This document shows positions 10,013 through 20,239 of a stretch of 64,000 nt of DNA, piece by piece. Position numbers and translations under genes: made by a program. Positions within the stretch are counted from its first letter, which is position 1. Every line of letters begins with the position of its first letter. This stretch comes from Gonocerus acuteangulatus (lineage: Eukaryota > Arthropoda > Insecta > Hemiptera > Coreidae), in assembly GCA_946811695.1 (NCBI GenBank), contig OX328125.1, positions 105,364,876 to 105,428,875 of the forward strand. Direction: 5' to 3'. The notes under the pieces are model-generated. The model made no database searches, was not told the DNA's origin, and was given only the letters and a program-made list of their open reading frames with translations.

Positions 10013-10432
10013 CAGCCTTCGATTAAGCCGTTAAGGACCGACTCCTCGGAAGGTGAAGGTTTATTTAGAGGCTGTAAATCTAAGAAATCACACCAACAGC
10101 CTTCGATGAAGCCGTTAAGGACCGACTCCTCGGAAGGTGAAGGTTTATTTAGAGGCTGTTAATCTAAGAAATCACACCAACAGCCTTCGATGAAGCCGTT
10201 AAGGACCGACTCCTCGGAAGGTGAAGGTTTATTTAGAGGCTGTAAATCTAAGAAATCACACCAACAGCCTTCGATGAAGCCGTTAAGGACCGACTCCTCG
10301 GAAGGTGAAGGTTTATTTAGAGGCTGTAAATCTAAGAAATCACACCAACAGCCTTCGATGAAGCCGTTAAGGACCGACTCCTCGGAAGGTGAAGGTTTAT
10401 TTAGAGGCTGGAAATCTAAGAAAAATGTTGAC
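10013..10432. repeat. 84-bp tandem repeat, five copies
   Basis: Copies start at 10013, 10097, 10181, 10265 and 10349, exactly 84 bp apart and nearly identical (CAGCCTTCGATGAAGCCGTT, GGACCGACTCCTCGG, TTTATTTAGAGGCTG). Since 84 is a multiple of three, copies 3-5 keep a frame reading MKPLRTDSSEGEGLFRG per unit. Copy 1 has TAA at the Met position and copy 2 has a TAA after AGGCTG, so the frame is probably incidental. Homogeneity implies recent expansion. Confidence 0.95.
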
Positions 10433-11030
10433 CGGTTATAGCCTTAAAAAATGATTTATCGCTCAAAGAAAGACATTCCAAATAATATATCACTGATAAG
10501 CAACTTATTTGAGCTTTGTATATATTTTAAATCATTATGCAACATGTTCTTACGGGATGGAGCAAGAGAAACCAGTTCCTTGACATATCAGTCCTAGCGG
10601 GGTTCGGCGACTAACGATCAAAAGATCAAAGAAAATAAAAATCTCCCCAAAATCATAACAGGAGATCAATCATTCAACAAAAATAAATAATTATACAGTA
10701 TAACTAATTATCCTTCTAATAATTAATATAAAGGTGTATTAATGAATCAAAAAAATTTCGTTTAGAGCATTCTGCTCTAATTCAGGAACATAAATATGCT
10801 TTAGGTCCACCCGACAAACCTATGTAATGCACTGTATAACATATAGTCTTATTTTTCGTACATGGCCACAGCGCATGCGCAAACTCCAGCGGACACTTTT
10901 TTGTAACGTTTTTTTACAACGTTAGTCACCGCTAAAGCATATTTATGCTAAAATGTGTAATTCGGAGCATCAAGGAAGGAAACCTTTGTAGGTGATATGA
11001 TGCTTTTTATGCCATTCTAATGCTCAATCA
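10433..11030. other. spacer with possible short inverted-repeat element at 10779-10955
   Basis: ACATAAATATGCTTTAG near 10789 recurs inverted as CTAAAGCATATTTATGCT near 10932. Weaker inverted similarity flanks both sides (TGCTCTAATTC and AATTCGGAGCA). This would be a MITE-like element of roughly 170-220 bp. No target duplication was found. No gene was seen. Confidence 0.4.
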
Positions 11031-11076
11031 TCCGCGTATATAGGAAATAATTTCGGGGATGGGGGGGGGGGTTACA
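11031..11076. mobile_element. CATGGGCG-family MITE fragment
   Basis: CGCGTATATAGGAAATAATTT followed by a G-run matches the right terminal part of the hAT-type MITE family in inverse orientation. Only about 45 bp remains. Confidence 0.5.
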
Positions 11077-11403
11077 AGAACGTTGAAAAAAGTTGACTTC
11101 AGTTTTTCTTGGATATAACTAAGAAGAGAAAGTTTATTGGCCCTAATTTCTGTTCAAGTGAGCAAAAAATCACCATTGGAAAGCAAGAAATCAATATTTT
11201 ATATTTTGCTGGCCCACAACAGTTAAATTTATGACATAATGGAATCACAGTTCAACCTAACATCATATGTTCCAACAACGAAAGATGCTTCAAAGCAATC
11301 TGATTTTACTAATAAAACAACCTACATGGGCGGATCATTATAGCCCAGCGAACATGGAATAGTTTCGAAGACTGTGAATGGAATAAAACAGGGAGATTAT
11401 AAT

Positions 11404-11406
<3 letters not shown>

Positions 11407-11466
<60 letters not shown>

Positions 11467-11545
11467 GGCGCATCTACATCTTGGCCATTAGCGCCGGGCT
11501 ATCTATAGGTTGCCACCCAATTGATTTTGTTGATCCCAAATCTGT
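11407..11545 (-). repeat. SINE 3' tail with long poly-A
   Basis: Read on the minus strand: GGTGGCAACCTATAGATAGC, CCGGCGCTAATGGCC, AAGATGTAGATGCGCCGT, then about 58 A residues (poly-T 11407-11463 on plus). The same tail ends the SINEs at 44031 and 44389. The head is missing, so this is a 5'-truncated insertion. Confidence 0.75.
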
Positions 11546-12480
11546 AACATTTGTTGTCTATATTTCTAGAGGTAGATTTTGTGTACACTTAACAGTAGGG
11601 ATCAAGATGATCGATTAATAAACCAACATCCTATTATAAATATTGGTGGCTATGATATTGTAATAATAATAATAATCTGCTGATTTATAAGATGAATTAA
11701 ATTAACCAAAAGTTGAATTTATATTTACTTTTCAAACATCTATTTCTTACTTCAACTCACACCTACATGAATGACGCACTAACTATAATCCGACCAAAAA
11801 GAACAAGAAAGGGCGTGGCCGGAGGGGAGCTAGGCTTTCCCCCACATGGGCTAAGCGCGTGCGCATTACCTGGTTCTATTGTTTGCGGGCGGACTATAAT
11901 TATACGCTGTGTACTTCAATTAAGCGGGATTTGAGGAGGATACAGTGCAAATGCTTGGCACGTCTCGACTAGTATATATGTATATCCATCCTCTTTTCAC
12001 TCGGAATATCACTTACGGTGTTATAATTTTGCGTGTTTTCTTATTTTGTGTGACAAAAAAAAAAATAAAGAAAGGGAATATATATAGTCGTCCATTGAAT
12101 AAAGGTAGGAATATATAGGTATAATGCAGGATGTATATATAAGATGGTTCGGTAAGGGTTGGGTATGTTAGGGCTGACCCTCGGAAGCACCATCTTCCCA
12201 CCGGGGAATATATACAAAATATTTATCTAGTCCTTTCCACAGCCCCTCTATGTCCACACCTCTTCAATCGATACGCCGTATCCTCCAAGTAAACCATCAC
12301 CTACGAACTGTTTTATATAGAGAGAACTGGTGGGAGAATAAATAATACAAGAGGTTATAACTTCATCATTTTGGTCTGACAAATAAAATAAACTTAATTA
12401 TGAATACATATAGTTTTCTGCAACCCATAAGAATTTAATAAGTAAATTAAAATTATTGACACGAAGACATTAATCTCAGT
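11546..12480. other. spacer, no gene seen
   Basis: AT-rich flanks surround a G+C-richer patch at 11800-11940 that contains AAAGGGCGTGGCC, a phrase also in the foldback repeats at 18540 and 36290. No gene or clear element boundary was found. Confidence 0.4.
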
Positions 12481-12490
12481 ACAGCCGTAG

Positions 12491-12677
12491 ACTTACAAGC
12501 AATGCTAGCGACGAAAATACCTACGCTTGACTTGAATACCATGACTTCGACGCACTAACACTTATATTTGGTTGTTGAATGTGGTGTGTATTTTCCAGGG
12601 CAAGGTGAATGGCGTGCAGCTCAGCAGAATAAATACTTGTCGGGACGACATAATAAATACGTCGGGACGAAGTCATC
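12491..12677 (-). pseudogene. LINE RNase H fragment, inverted
   Basis: The minus frame contains RRIYYVVPTSIYSAELHAIH and LALENTHHIQQP. The IYSAELHAIHLALE pattern is the second conserved block of LINE RNase H domains. In an intact element this segment lies upstream of the RLRIGH region and on the same strand. Here it is reversed directly beside it. Confidence 0.75.
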
Positions 12678-12683
12678 CTATCC

Positions 12684-12884
12684 AGGCTTCGTATTGGACA
12701 CATCTTACTTACCCATTCCTACCTACTAGGCAGAAAGGACAGACCAACTTGCAGATTGTGTAACGAGACCTTGACCGTCAAACACATACTTACGAACTGC
12801 AGACAACGCAGTATTTCCTACGACTTACGGGACTTACTGACAGAAGGTAGCCCACACATAGCTTCACTACTTAAATATTTATAA
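12684..12884 (+). pseudogene. LINE ORF2 C-terminal fragment
   Basis: The frame reads RLRIGHILLTHSYLLGRKD, then CRLCNETLTVKHILTNCRQR and GSPHIASLLKYL, then a stop at 12882. The CxxC...H...C pattern following the RIGH motif is the C-terminal end of I/jockey-type LINE proteins that follows RNase H. It is closely related to 21036-21303 (LTRLRIGHTLLTHSYL, ECNKTLTVKHLLTDC). There is no start codon, because the copy is truncated by the inversion breakpoint just upstream. Confidence 0.85.
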
Positions 12885-13172
12885 AACACATACTTATACA
12901 CCAAAATATGACCTATTCAAATTTTTAACTGATATTATTTGATTTTAATTGATTTGCATTTCATTTATTATGTTTGTTTGTTTTTTGTCTTTGTCACAGT
13001 TCTTCTTTTTCTTCTTACTATCTTCTTTTTCTTTCTTTCTTTATTTATTTACATTTTGCTATCTAACATTGACGTCGGTAGAGTATTTCGCCTATGTCAC
13101 GGAACTCTATAAATTAAATATAACTAAATAAATAAAAATTAAAATTATAACAAAATACATGTTACCATTTAA

Positions 13173-13346
13173 ATGTTTAGAAGCCCAGTTGACAGCATCA
13201 AAAAGTTCAAAGAGAAACCACCACAAAACATGCCAAAATTGGTAACATTAGAAGAGCAGAGAAAGATGAGGAGTGAAAGGATGAAGATCAGGAAGCATTT
13301 GATTCGATGCGATCCACAGTTGGCAAAATTCGAAATAAAAAAATAA
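13173..13346 (+). CDS. small unassigned ORF or terminal exon, 57 codons
   Basis: An ATG frame of 57 codons ends in TAA. It reads MFRSPVDSIKKFKEKPPQN, then PKLVTLEEQRKMRSERMKIR and ends LAKFEIKK. The amino-acid mix (charged, amphipathic, alternating K/E/R) looks like real protein, unlike other short frames nearby. A possible splice acceptor TTTAG ends at 13180, in phase with the frame, so it could be a last exon. I do not recognise the family. It lies 30 bp past the end of a LINE copy, so transposon origin is also possible. Confidence 0.35.
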   Translation: MFRSPVDSIKKFKEKPPQNMPKLVTLEEQRKMRSERMKIRKHLIRCDPQLAKFEIKK

Positions 13347-13514
13347 AAGAAAACATGTCACCACTAGTATCGAATGTTATATATCAATTTTTAAAGTTTT
13401 CGTGGTTAAATAACGTTTTCTTTTTCTTTATATTTCACAGATGCACTGAAAATTAAGGCACCAATTTTGAAATTGTACTTATTTTCAGACCTCATGTAGA
13501 GATTTATTTAGTAT

Positions 13515-13700
13515 AGCTGTTACCCAGTGAGCCATGCTACACCTACTTTCTGTCTATGACTCTCCCCGTATCAAGATCTACCTGTCTACCCAGTTACATC
13601 AAAATCGGTCAAACGGTGTGAATTTGTTTATATCTGTCTAGAAATTCTAATTCTGTTGTAACAGCCAACAGAGGCCAGCACCACAGGAGTTGGAGTTATT
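13515..13700 (-). repeat. fragment of the CTAGCTGTTACCC repeat family
   Basis: TAGCTGTTACCCAGTGAGCC, ATGCTACACCTACTTTCTG and AATCGGTCAAACGGTGTGAA match one end of the elements at 29583 and 48212 (inverse) and, with the CTGGCCTCTGTTGGCTGTTA block, the 50886 and 52883 copies. It is a partial copy without tandem units. Confidence 0.7.
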
Positions 13701-13862
13701 TGTAGAATTAGTACTATAGTAGAAGAGTACAAGAAAATGTAAACATTTTGATATTTCGCAAATAATTGAGCAGTAAGATTAGTATCTCTAGGAGTGGCTG
13801 AAGTGTGCTGCCTGACCCTTTTTCTGTCAGGTAGAGGTGAGGGTCTGGGCGGACCTATTTGA

Positions 13863-13975
13863 GGTCATAAATTATTTCATGAAAGGTCTAACAAAAATTA
13901 TAACAGTTTCTATTTCAACCTTTCCAAATGACATTAGGATTAAGCACTAAGATAATGCAGTTCCTTCGAGTAACA
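13863..13975. repeat. partial copy of the PLE-like repeat
   Basis: TATTTCATGAAAGGTCTAAC, AAAATTATAA and TATTTCAACCTTTCC match parts of 6220-6500 in order, with the ribozyme-bearing middle missing. It is a deleted relic. Confidence 0.55.
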
Positions 13976-14360
13976 TGATATATCTCTAAAATTATCGACT
14001 AATAGATACTCCTTGGTTCCCTCAATATGAAGTAAAACAGATTTTAAGAGCTTTATTACCGCCATAACTACACTTGATAAATCAATTTAAACGCTTCAAG
14101 AAAAAACAAACTCTTTGTTTTTTTTCGAATGAACGAGACCATATTTAAGAATGGGAATTAATTCATTGAATAACCGCCGACATGAATGAGCTAGTCGATC
14201 TAAGATATCTAGAATCCCTTCCTAATTGAGTGGTGAAGATAATATCTAGATTGTTCCTGGGCCCACTCCATGGAGTCCTAACAACGCCCACTCATTTACT
14301 TATATTATCATATCCCAAGTCTACGGTGCCTTATCCGTCTAGGGTATAGATTAAGTGGGA

Positions 14361-14362
<2 letters not shown>

Positions 14363-14432
<70 letters not shown>
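14363..14432. repeat. (TA)n microsatellite, left of foldback
   Basis: About 70 bp of pure alternating TA ending exactly at the terminus of the foldback element. The matching tract on the other side (16156-16211) suggests the element inserted into one TA array. Confidence 0.95.
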
Positions 14433-14436
<4 letters not shown>

Positions 14437-16151
14437 GGTGTCCCGTAAATGTCTAGTCATATTGAGAGGGGTGATAGAGGACCCTTAGGGGAACAAAAAA
14501 TGTTCTATGACGATTTCCCGAATTCTCGCCCATAAGGGAGAAAACGTCGTTTTATTGTTTTATCGAGACAAACGTGGTTTTTAGAAACATAATCGTTGTA
14601 GCTCCGTCCCAGGTGGTACTACTAGAAAGGGAGTGAAACCAATCGAAAGCTGAGTAAATTTACTATAAGACTAGTTGGGAGTAAACGTAAAAATGAATGA
14701 ATGTAAGTATGTATATCTTACAAAAAGAAGGCAATTCTAAATTTCCTGACATTTTATTGATATTTCTTTCCAGCGTTACTCCTCAATGGACAGGATCTGA
14801 GATTTCCGGGTTTCAGAAAAACTTCCTCATTTAACCAGCTTTCCATTCATGTATCACAACCCTGTGTTATTGAAGTATTTGAATGGTTTAAGTACAAAAG
14901 TTAAAAAAAAAAACATGGACCTGTGAAAAGAAAATTATATTTGTTTCTTCAGTTTATTCAAAAAGCTGAAGGGAAATATTTATTTTTATAAATGTTTACA
15001 TAAATATTAAGTAAATGTTTACTTAAAACAATAAAAAAAAATTACTTCCACGAATATAAAAAAAAATCCTAAAACAGTAAATAAATAAAATACACATTTA
15101 TTTTGAATTTGTTAATTCAGGTAACTAATACTGGGTCCAGGAGGCGGCCATTAAGGAACCCCAACCATACATTAACCTCAAAAATTATTATTTTTACCTA
15201 GATCACGCATTTCAACACATTTTTACAGGTACTTATATTTAGAAAACAAATGCTTTACCTTAAATTAATACTGATGGCTACGCTTGTGAAACTCACTGGG
15301 ATTCTGAGCCCATGCGTTTTTGTTGTGGTAATTAAAAATTCTATCCCTCATAAATAATATGTACATAGTCCTGTAAAAATGTGTTCAAATGCGTGATATA
15401 GGTAAAAATAGTAGTTTTTGAGGTTAATGTATGGTTGGGGTTCCTTAATGGCCGCCTCCTGGACCTAGTATTAGTTACCTGAATTAATAAATTCAAAATA
15501 AATGTGTATTTTATTTATTTACTGTTTTAAGATTTTTTTTTATATCCGTGGAAGTAATTTTTTTTATTCTTTTAAGTAAATATTTACTTAATATTTATGT
15601 AAACATTTATAAAAAAAATATTTCCCTTCAGCTTTTTGAATAAATTGAAGAAAAAAATATAATTTTCTTTTCACAGATCCATGTTTTTTTTTTAAACTTT
15701 TGTTCTTAAATCGTTCAATAACACAGGGTTGTGATACATGAATGGAAAGCTGGTTAAATGAGGAAGTTTTTCTGAAACCCGGAAATCTCAGATCCTGCTT
15801 ATTGAGGAGTAACGCTGGAAAGAAATATCAATAAAATATCAGGAAATTTAGAATTGCCTTCTTTTGGTACGATATAAATACTTACATTTATTCATTTTTA
15901 CGTTTAATCTCAACTAGTCTTCTAGTAAATTTACTCAGCTTTCGATTGGTTTCACACCCTTTTTAGTAGTACCACCTGGGACGGAGCTACAACGATTATT
16001 CTCCTAAAAAGTACGTTTGTCTCGAAAAAACAATAAAACGACGTTTTCTCCCTTATGGGCGAGAATTCGGGAAATCGTCATAGAACATTTTTTGTTCCCC
16101 TAAGGGTCCTCTATCACCCCTCACAATATGACTAGACATTTACGGGACACC

Positions 16152-16155
<4 letters not shown>
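14433..16155. mobile_element. 1.72-kb foldback element, arms near 790 bp
   Basis: The left arm (14433 to about 15229) and right arm (about 15370-16155) are inverted copies with few differences, separated by about 140 bp. Termini read ACAGGGTGTCCCGTAAATGT and its inverse. Both sides are (TA)n, so a TA target duplication would be invisible. The CAGGGTGTCC start resembles termini of some TA-targeting DNA transposons. No transposase frame is present. The arms are too long and too similar for a chance hairpin, so this is a non-autonomous foldback or very recent inverted duplication. Confidence 0.85.

Positions 16156-16211
<56 letters not shown>
16156..16211. repeat. (TA)n microsatellite, right of foldback
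   Basis: Alternating TA tract directly following the foldback terminus. Confidence 0.95.
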
Positions 16212-16214
<3 letters not shown>

Positions 16215-16329
16215 AGGTGTCCAAAACCACCCGACCCCCCTCCCTATAAGTTTCTGATTCACCAGAAACCTGCTCATGTCTTCATAGATAAATGCGGTAC
16301 CTTTATAGCCCGTTCAGTAAGATGAAATA

Positions 16330-16845
16330 ATTCTAATCCCGCATGCGTGAAATTCCGAGGGAAATATTCCCGGCGGTTCCGCCATTTGCATTTCCATTAC
16401 AATGAACAACAAGCTACTTCAAACTCAATAAAAACTGATTGTGTCTCGTTTATGACCAGAGAAGGCGGTACGGTACGGTTGGTAGGGTTCATACCTCATA
16501 CCTGACTCCCTGGCCTTCTCAAGGTTCTCTCAAGAAAGACACTACTTTCTGTTTCATATTTTCTTTTACTATAATACTAATTATATAGATAAAAGCAATA
16601 TAAAACAAAAAAAAAATGGTTTAAACAAAGACAAAAACCCGTTCAAAAGAACAAAACAAACACATTTGAAGTTTTAAGAACTTATGAATAAACACCCCCT
16701 TTTTCCACCTTCATAAAGATATTTATTTTCAAATAGAATTTTTCAATTCCTGCATGCGCTAAATTCTGCGGGAAATATTCCCGAAGGTTCCGCCATTTGC
16801 ATTTACATTACAATGAACAATACGCTACTTTAAACTCAATAAAAG
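16330..16845 (+). repeat. PLE-like repeat partial copies in tandem
   Basis: The CCGCATGCG...AAATATTCCCG..GGTTCCGCCATTTG block occurs at 16336 and again at 16752. Between them is ACCTGACTCCCTGGCCTTC and the 150 bp that follow it in the 35398 repeat. It matches 35770-36150 but lacks the hammerhead section, and runs straight into the 1.2-kb repeat at 16850. Confidence 0.7.
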
Positions 16846-16849
16846 TCCG

Positions 16850-18290
16850 TCACGCAGGAGCTGCATAACTAAGCACTTTCCTCAGAATTTTTGTAGTGTA
16901 GACTACATTACTGAATAATTTGCTGTAAATGACCTATATAAATAAAATAAAAACGTGAATAGTTCTGCTCATTTACATTTCTTATGAGAACTGTTCAATT
17001 ATTAATTTTGTAAATAATTTGCTTCCAGAGTTATGTTAATACATGATACTGTACTTCTTAATAAATACACAAAAACTTCATTTTCCGTCGTTTGATCTGA
17101 CGCAGGAACAGGATACAGTCCCCCTAGTCGGAGATAGCGCTTCTCACGGCGGCTTTGGGAACCTACGTCTGGCGGGCTAATTATAATGAAACAGAGTTTA
17201 AAGTAAACCCTCCTTTCCAATAGGCTGATTTACTTCATTTTTACAACACTTCTTTCTTATGAGATAACCACGACGTATACCGCGTTTCGTTACAATACAG
17301 CAGAAATTACGACCGGCATGTGTATATTAGTACTTTAGGTCCGGAGTAAACCCCCCCCCTCCAAATAACCCGATTTAGTTTATTTTTACAACCCATTTTT
17401 CTCTGTTGATTACCACCATAAATATCGAGTTTCGTTGAAATGTAACAAAAATTACGGCTGGCAGTGGCAAATTGGTAATGTGGGTCCGGAGTAAACCCCC
17501 CCCCCCTCCTAATGAACCGATTTAGTTTATTTTTACAACGTATTTCTCTCTTTAGATCAACATAACGAATACCGAGTTTCGTTGAAATATAACAAAAACT
17601 ACGGCTGGCATGGTAAAATTAGTGTTTTGGGTCCGGGGCAAACCCCCCCCCCCTCTCGGTGGACCGATTTTTGTGGTTAACGAACTCGTTCAATCGTTTG
17701 CTAATTGAACGCTATATACCACGTTTCGTGAAGAAAAAACAAAAACTGTGGCCGCTATCGTGTTAACAGACACATATATATCTATCTATATATATATATG
17801 TATATATATATCTATATATATATATATAGATATATAGATATATATAAATTTTAACGGGGGTCATTTTCGGTGTCTACTAGGTAGGGTTGGGTTGGGTTGG
17901 TAGTTTAAGGGCAGAAAACTGCTTGGTCATCTCCGCCCTTGTTGTGTTTAATTGTGCAAGATTAATGTTGGGATGGAGAGTGTTTTCAGTATTATGTGTT
18001 TGAGATAGAGTTGTGTTACTAAAGTTGTATTTGTGAGAATCTAAGTTTGGAAAAAAGAGAAATTATTGTTGTTATAAAATTGCATGGATATAAGAACCAG
18101 ATTCACACACAGATAAATATATTTTCACTTATATAAATATATTATACATATATATGTATAGTGCACAGTACATATATAAATACAGTACTACTAGGTAGGA
18201 TCGATAAAGATTCGAAGAAATTTTTCAAAAATTCCGTCATGAGTGCAACCTCAAAGCTACATTCCTTCAGAGGAAAGTGCTAAAAACTGA
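16850..18290 (+). mobile_element. 1.2-kb repeat with internal units, copy 2, interrupted
   Basis: It starts with AAAAGTCCGTCACGCAGGAG and follows the same order as 7660-8930: units near 17335, 17483 and 17630, a TA/TCTA tract at 17776-17846, GGGGGTCATTTTCGGTGTC, then GATCGATAAAGATT and GAGGAAAGTGCT. A 302-bp insertion (17886-18187) splits it. It is otherwise about as long as copy 1. Confidence 0.8.
17886..18187. mobile_element. 302-bp insertion with 12-bp target duplication
   Basis: CTACTAGGTAGG lies on both sides (17874-17885 and 18188-18199), and removing the insert restores the sequence of copy 1 (TAGGTAGGATCGATAAAG). The insert starts with GTTGGGTTGGGTTGGTAG, contains a GGGC...GCCC hairpin-like head and ends in a TA-rich region. 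A 12-bp duplication suggests target-primed retrotransposition, so it is probably a SINE, but no clear box A and box B were found. Confidence 0.7.
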
Positions 18291-18850
18291 TTATGTCTCG
18301 TTTATGACCAGAGAAGGCGGTACGGTACGATTGTAAGGGTTCATACCTCTTACCTGACTCCCTGGCCTTGTCAAGTTTCGCTCAAGAAACACACTACTTA
18401 CTGTTTCTTATTTTCTTTTACAAGAGAGAGGTAAGACAAGAGAGATAGTGTTTAATATTTATTAATACTTAGCCAAAACTAATGCTAAAAGTAATTTAAG
18501 CTATAGCCTGTACGTGTAGGTGTTTTAGTTGAAGGAAAAAGGGCGTGGCATAAATTCCCCGCACAATTGGCGGTCAAAATTTACTCTATTATAACCTTAT
18601 CAATAGCAGGTTTAAAATGTTTTTAGTCTTAGCTTTGGCTAAATATTGGTAAATAATGGTCAGACGCCATTTTTTTCGTCTGACCTTTCAAACCATTTCC
18701 TAGTCTTAATCGAGACATAATCCATTTTTATAATGTTTCACATATCGTGTTGTTCTTTGAAATTTGAGTTTTCAAATGGTGGAACCATCGGTAATATTTC
18801 CCTCAAAATTTCGCGCATGCGGAATTGAACTTTTCCGTCTACCTGAACAG
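18285..18850. repeat. foldback repeat relative of 36050-36970
   Basis: Blocks GACTCCCTGGCCTTGTCAAG, GATAGTGTTTAATATTTATT, AAAAAGGGCGTGGC, TTAGTCTTAGCTTTGGCTAA and CGCGCATGCGGAATTGAAC occur in the same order as at 36180-36970. The two halves partly fold on each other (ACTTAGCCAAA against TTTGGCTAAAT). No gene was seen. Confidence 0.65.
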
Positions 18851-19574
18851 GCTAAAGCTAACAAAAATGTTTTCTCTCGACCGGAGTCCATTGATTGAAG
18901 AAATCGCGTATTTTCTCCTGACTTGTTTAATTTCATTTTTTAAAATAAGTACATAATAATAAGAAATGATTTTGTCCGGAGATATTTCCTGTAAAAGTGC
19001 AATATTTAAGAGTCCAACAGCACTGACAAATAAACACTTCATTGCTGTGAATAATGTCATATTAGTCAAAATCCATTTTGGTTTGGTCAAAGTTGAGTTA
19101 TTCTTACTTGAAGACAACTGAATAAGCCTTCGCGGAGTAAATATGCCGAATAATAATTGTATTCCCAACCACAAAGGAGGAAAAGAAATGGAACAAGAAA
19201 TTACTCATTCGCCGTCCATTAGAATTATGCTTCATTTATTTACAAAGGTCTTCTGGAGGAAAGAAAATAACTTATTTACAACACCATTTGTTGGAATTGC
19301 ACCCTTAACCTACCTTAAATAATGGAAATCCTCATTTAGAAGACTCAACCTCACAACATGCGCGGATTGTAAAGCACTAATGCTTAAACGTTGAACACAA
19401 CTTAGAATGTAAATGACCTTGTTAGATTCATTGGTAGTTTAGACTATACTATTATTATTAAAGTGCCTAATTCGTTTTGTCTAGAACAAGCCGCACCGAG
19501 TCCTTTATGACTCAGTCTATTGTATTGAGTATGTTACGTCACCAGTCCCGTGCCAGCGATGAAACTCCTAAGGG
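18851..19574. other. spacer, no gene seen
   Basis: A 111-codon minus-strand open stretch at 18839-19174 overlaps the repeat end and shows no recognisable motif. I see no supported feature up to the next element. Confidence 0.4.
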
Positions 19575-20225
19575 GGCACCTACAGTGGACCCGTTCCGAT
19601 CCGATCTGATCCAATAGCCACCGACTGTTGGAAGAAAAACAAACACATGCATCTCAATGGAGGTGCCTACATTGGTCCTGACCCTACCCGATTCGATCCA
19701 ATCCGATGGCCCCCGATTCTTGGGCATTCAAACATGTTTGTTTCTAGACCTATTTCGGACCGACGAAGCAAAATAGCGCCAACCCACATATTGTGTTTCA
19801 AAAAGGTCTACAGGTTCTAAATCTTAACCGATTTCCATGCGTTCTTTTTAAATCAAAGGAAATAAAATTTAGAACAACTTTGTCAATTCACATTTTTGTT
19901 TTTGATTATAACCATCCAACGCCTATAACCTTCCAATGTTTATAACCTTCTAGCTACTTTTCTTATAAATAATTTTAAAATATGAATACCAATACTTCTC
20001 TTACCTCCAACATTCAGCCTAATCGAAGGTTTCCATGCTTATTAGGTGGTATTTCTTAAATTAATCAGTCATTTTCACCTCACTACGAGGTCATTACTGA
20101 CGAGCTGTGACTTAATCGGATCGGATCGGGTCGAGACCAATGTAGGCACTCAAGTCGGCCGTTGTTGATCAAACGAAATCGGATCGGATCAGATCGGAAG
20201 AAATACGGGTTCAATGTAGGTGCAG
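19575..20225. mobile_element. TIR element with 8-bp target duplication (GATCCGATC-rich)
   Basis: CCTAAGGG flanks both sides (19567-19574 and 20226-20233). Termini are inverted: GGCACCTACAGTGGACCCG on the left and CTGCACCTACATTGAACCCG on the inverted right. Both ends carry multiple TCCGATCCGATC words. An 8-bp duplication fits hAT or a similar superfamily. The 651-bp interior shows no transposase. Relatives: 45368-45983 (full length) and 40807-41000 (one end). Confidence 0.8.
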
Positions 20226-20239
20226 CCTAAGGGTCGTGA

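Larger units (their letters stand above)
12490..13140 (+). mobile_element. 5'-truncated LINE with inverted 5' segment
   Basis: The right part (from about 12682) is on the plus strand and encodes the end of ORF2 plus an A/T-rich 3' region ending in AAATAAATAAAAATT. The left part (12490 to about 12677) encodes an upstream piece of the same protein, the RNase H region, on the minus strand. Inversion of the 5' part next to a correctly oriented 3' part is the known outcome of twin priming during LINE integration. Confidence 0.7.

Noticed and set aside
10013..10432. CRISPR-like array
   Set aside because: Units are contiguous without unique spacers. The same holds for the 52-bp array at 3861 and the 35-bp array at 42950, and the DNA is eukaryotic.
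17886..17902. Interstitial telomere repeat (GGGTT)n
   Set aside because: Only three imperfect GGGTT words at the head of an insertion; they do not form a TTAGG or TTAGGG array.
18839..19174. 111-codon minus-strand frame
   Set aside because: It overlaps the end of a foldback repeat and shows no protein-like motif.
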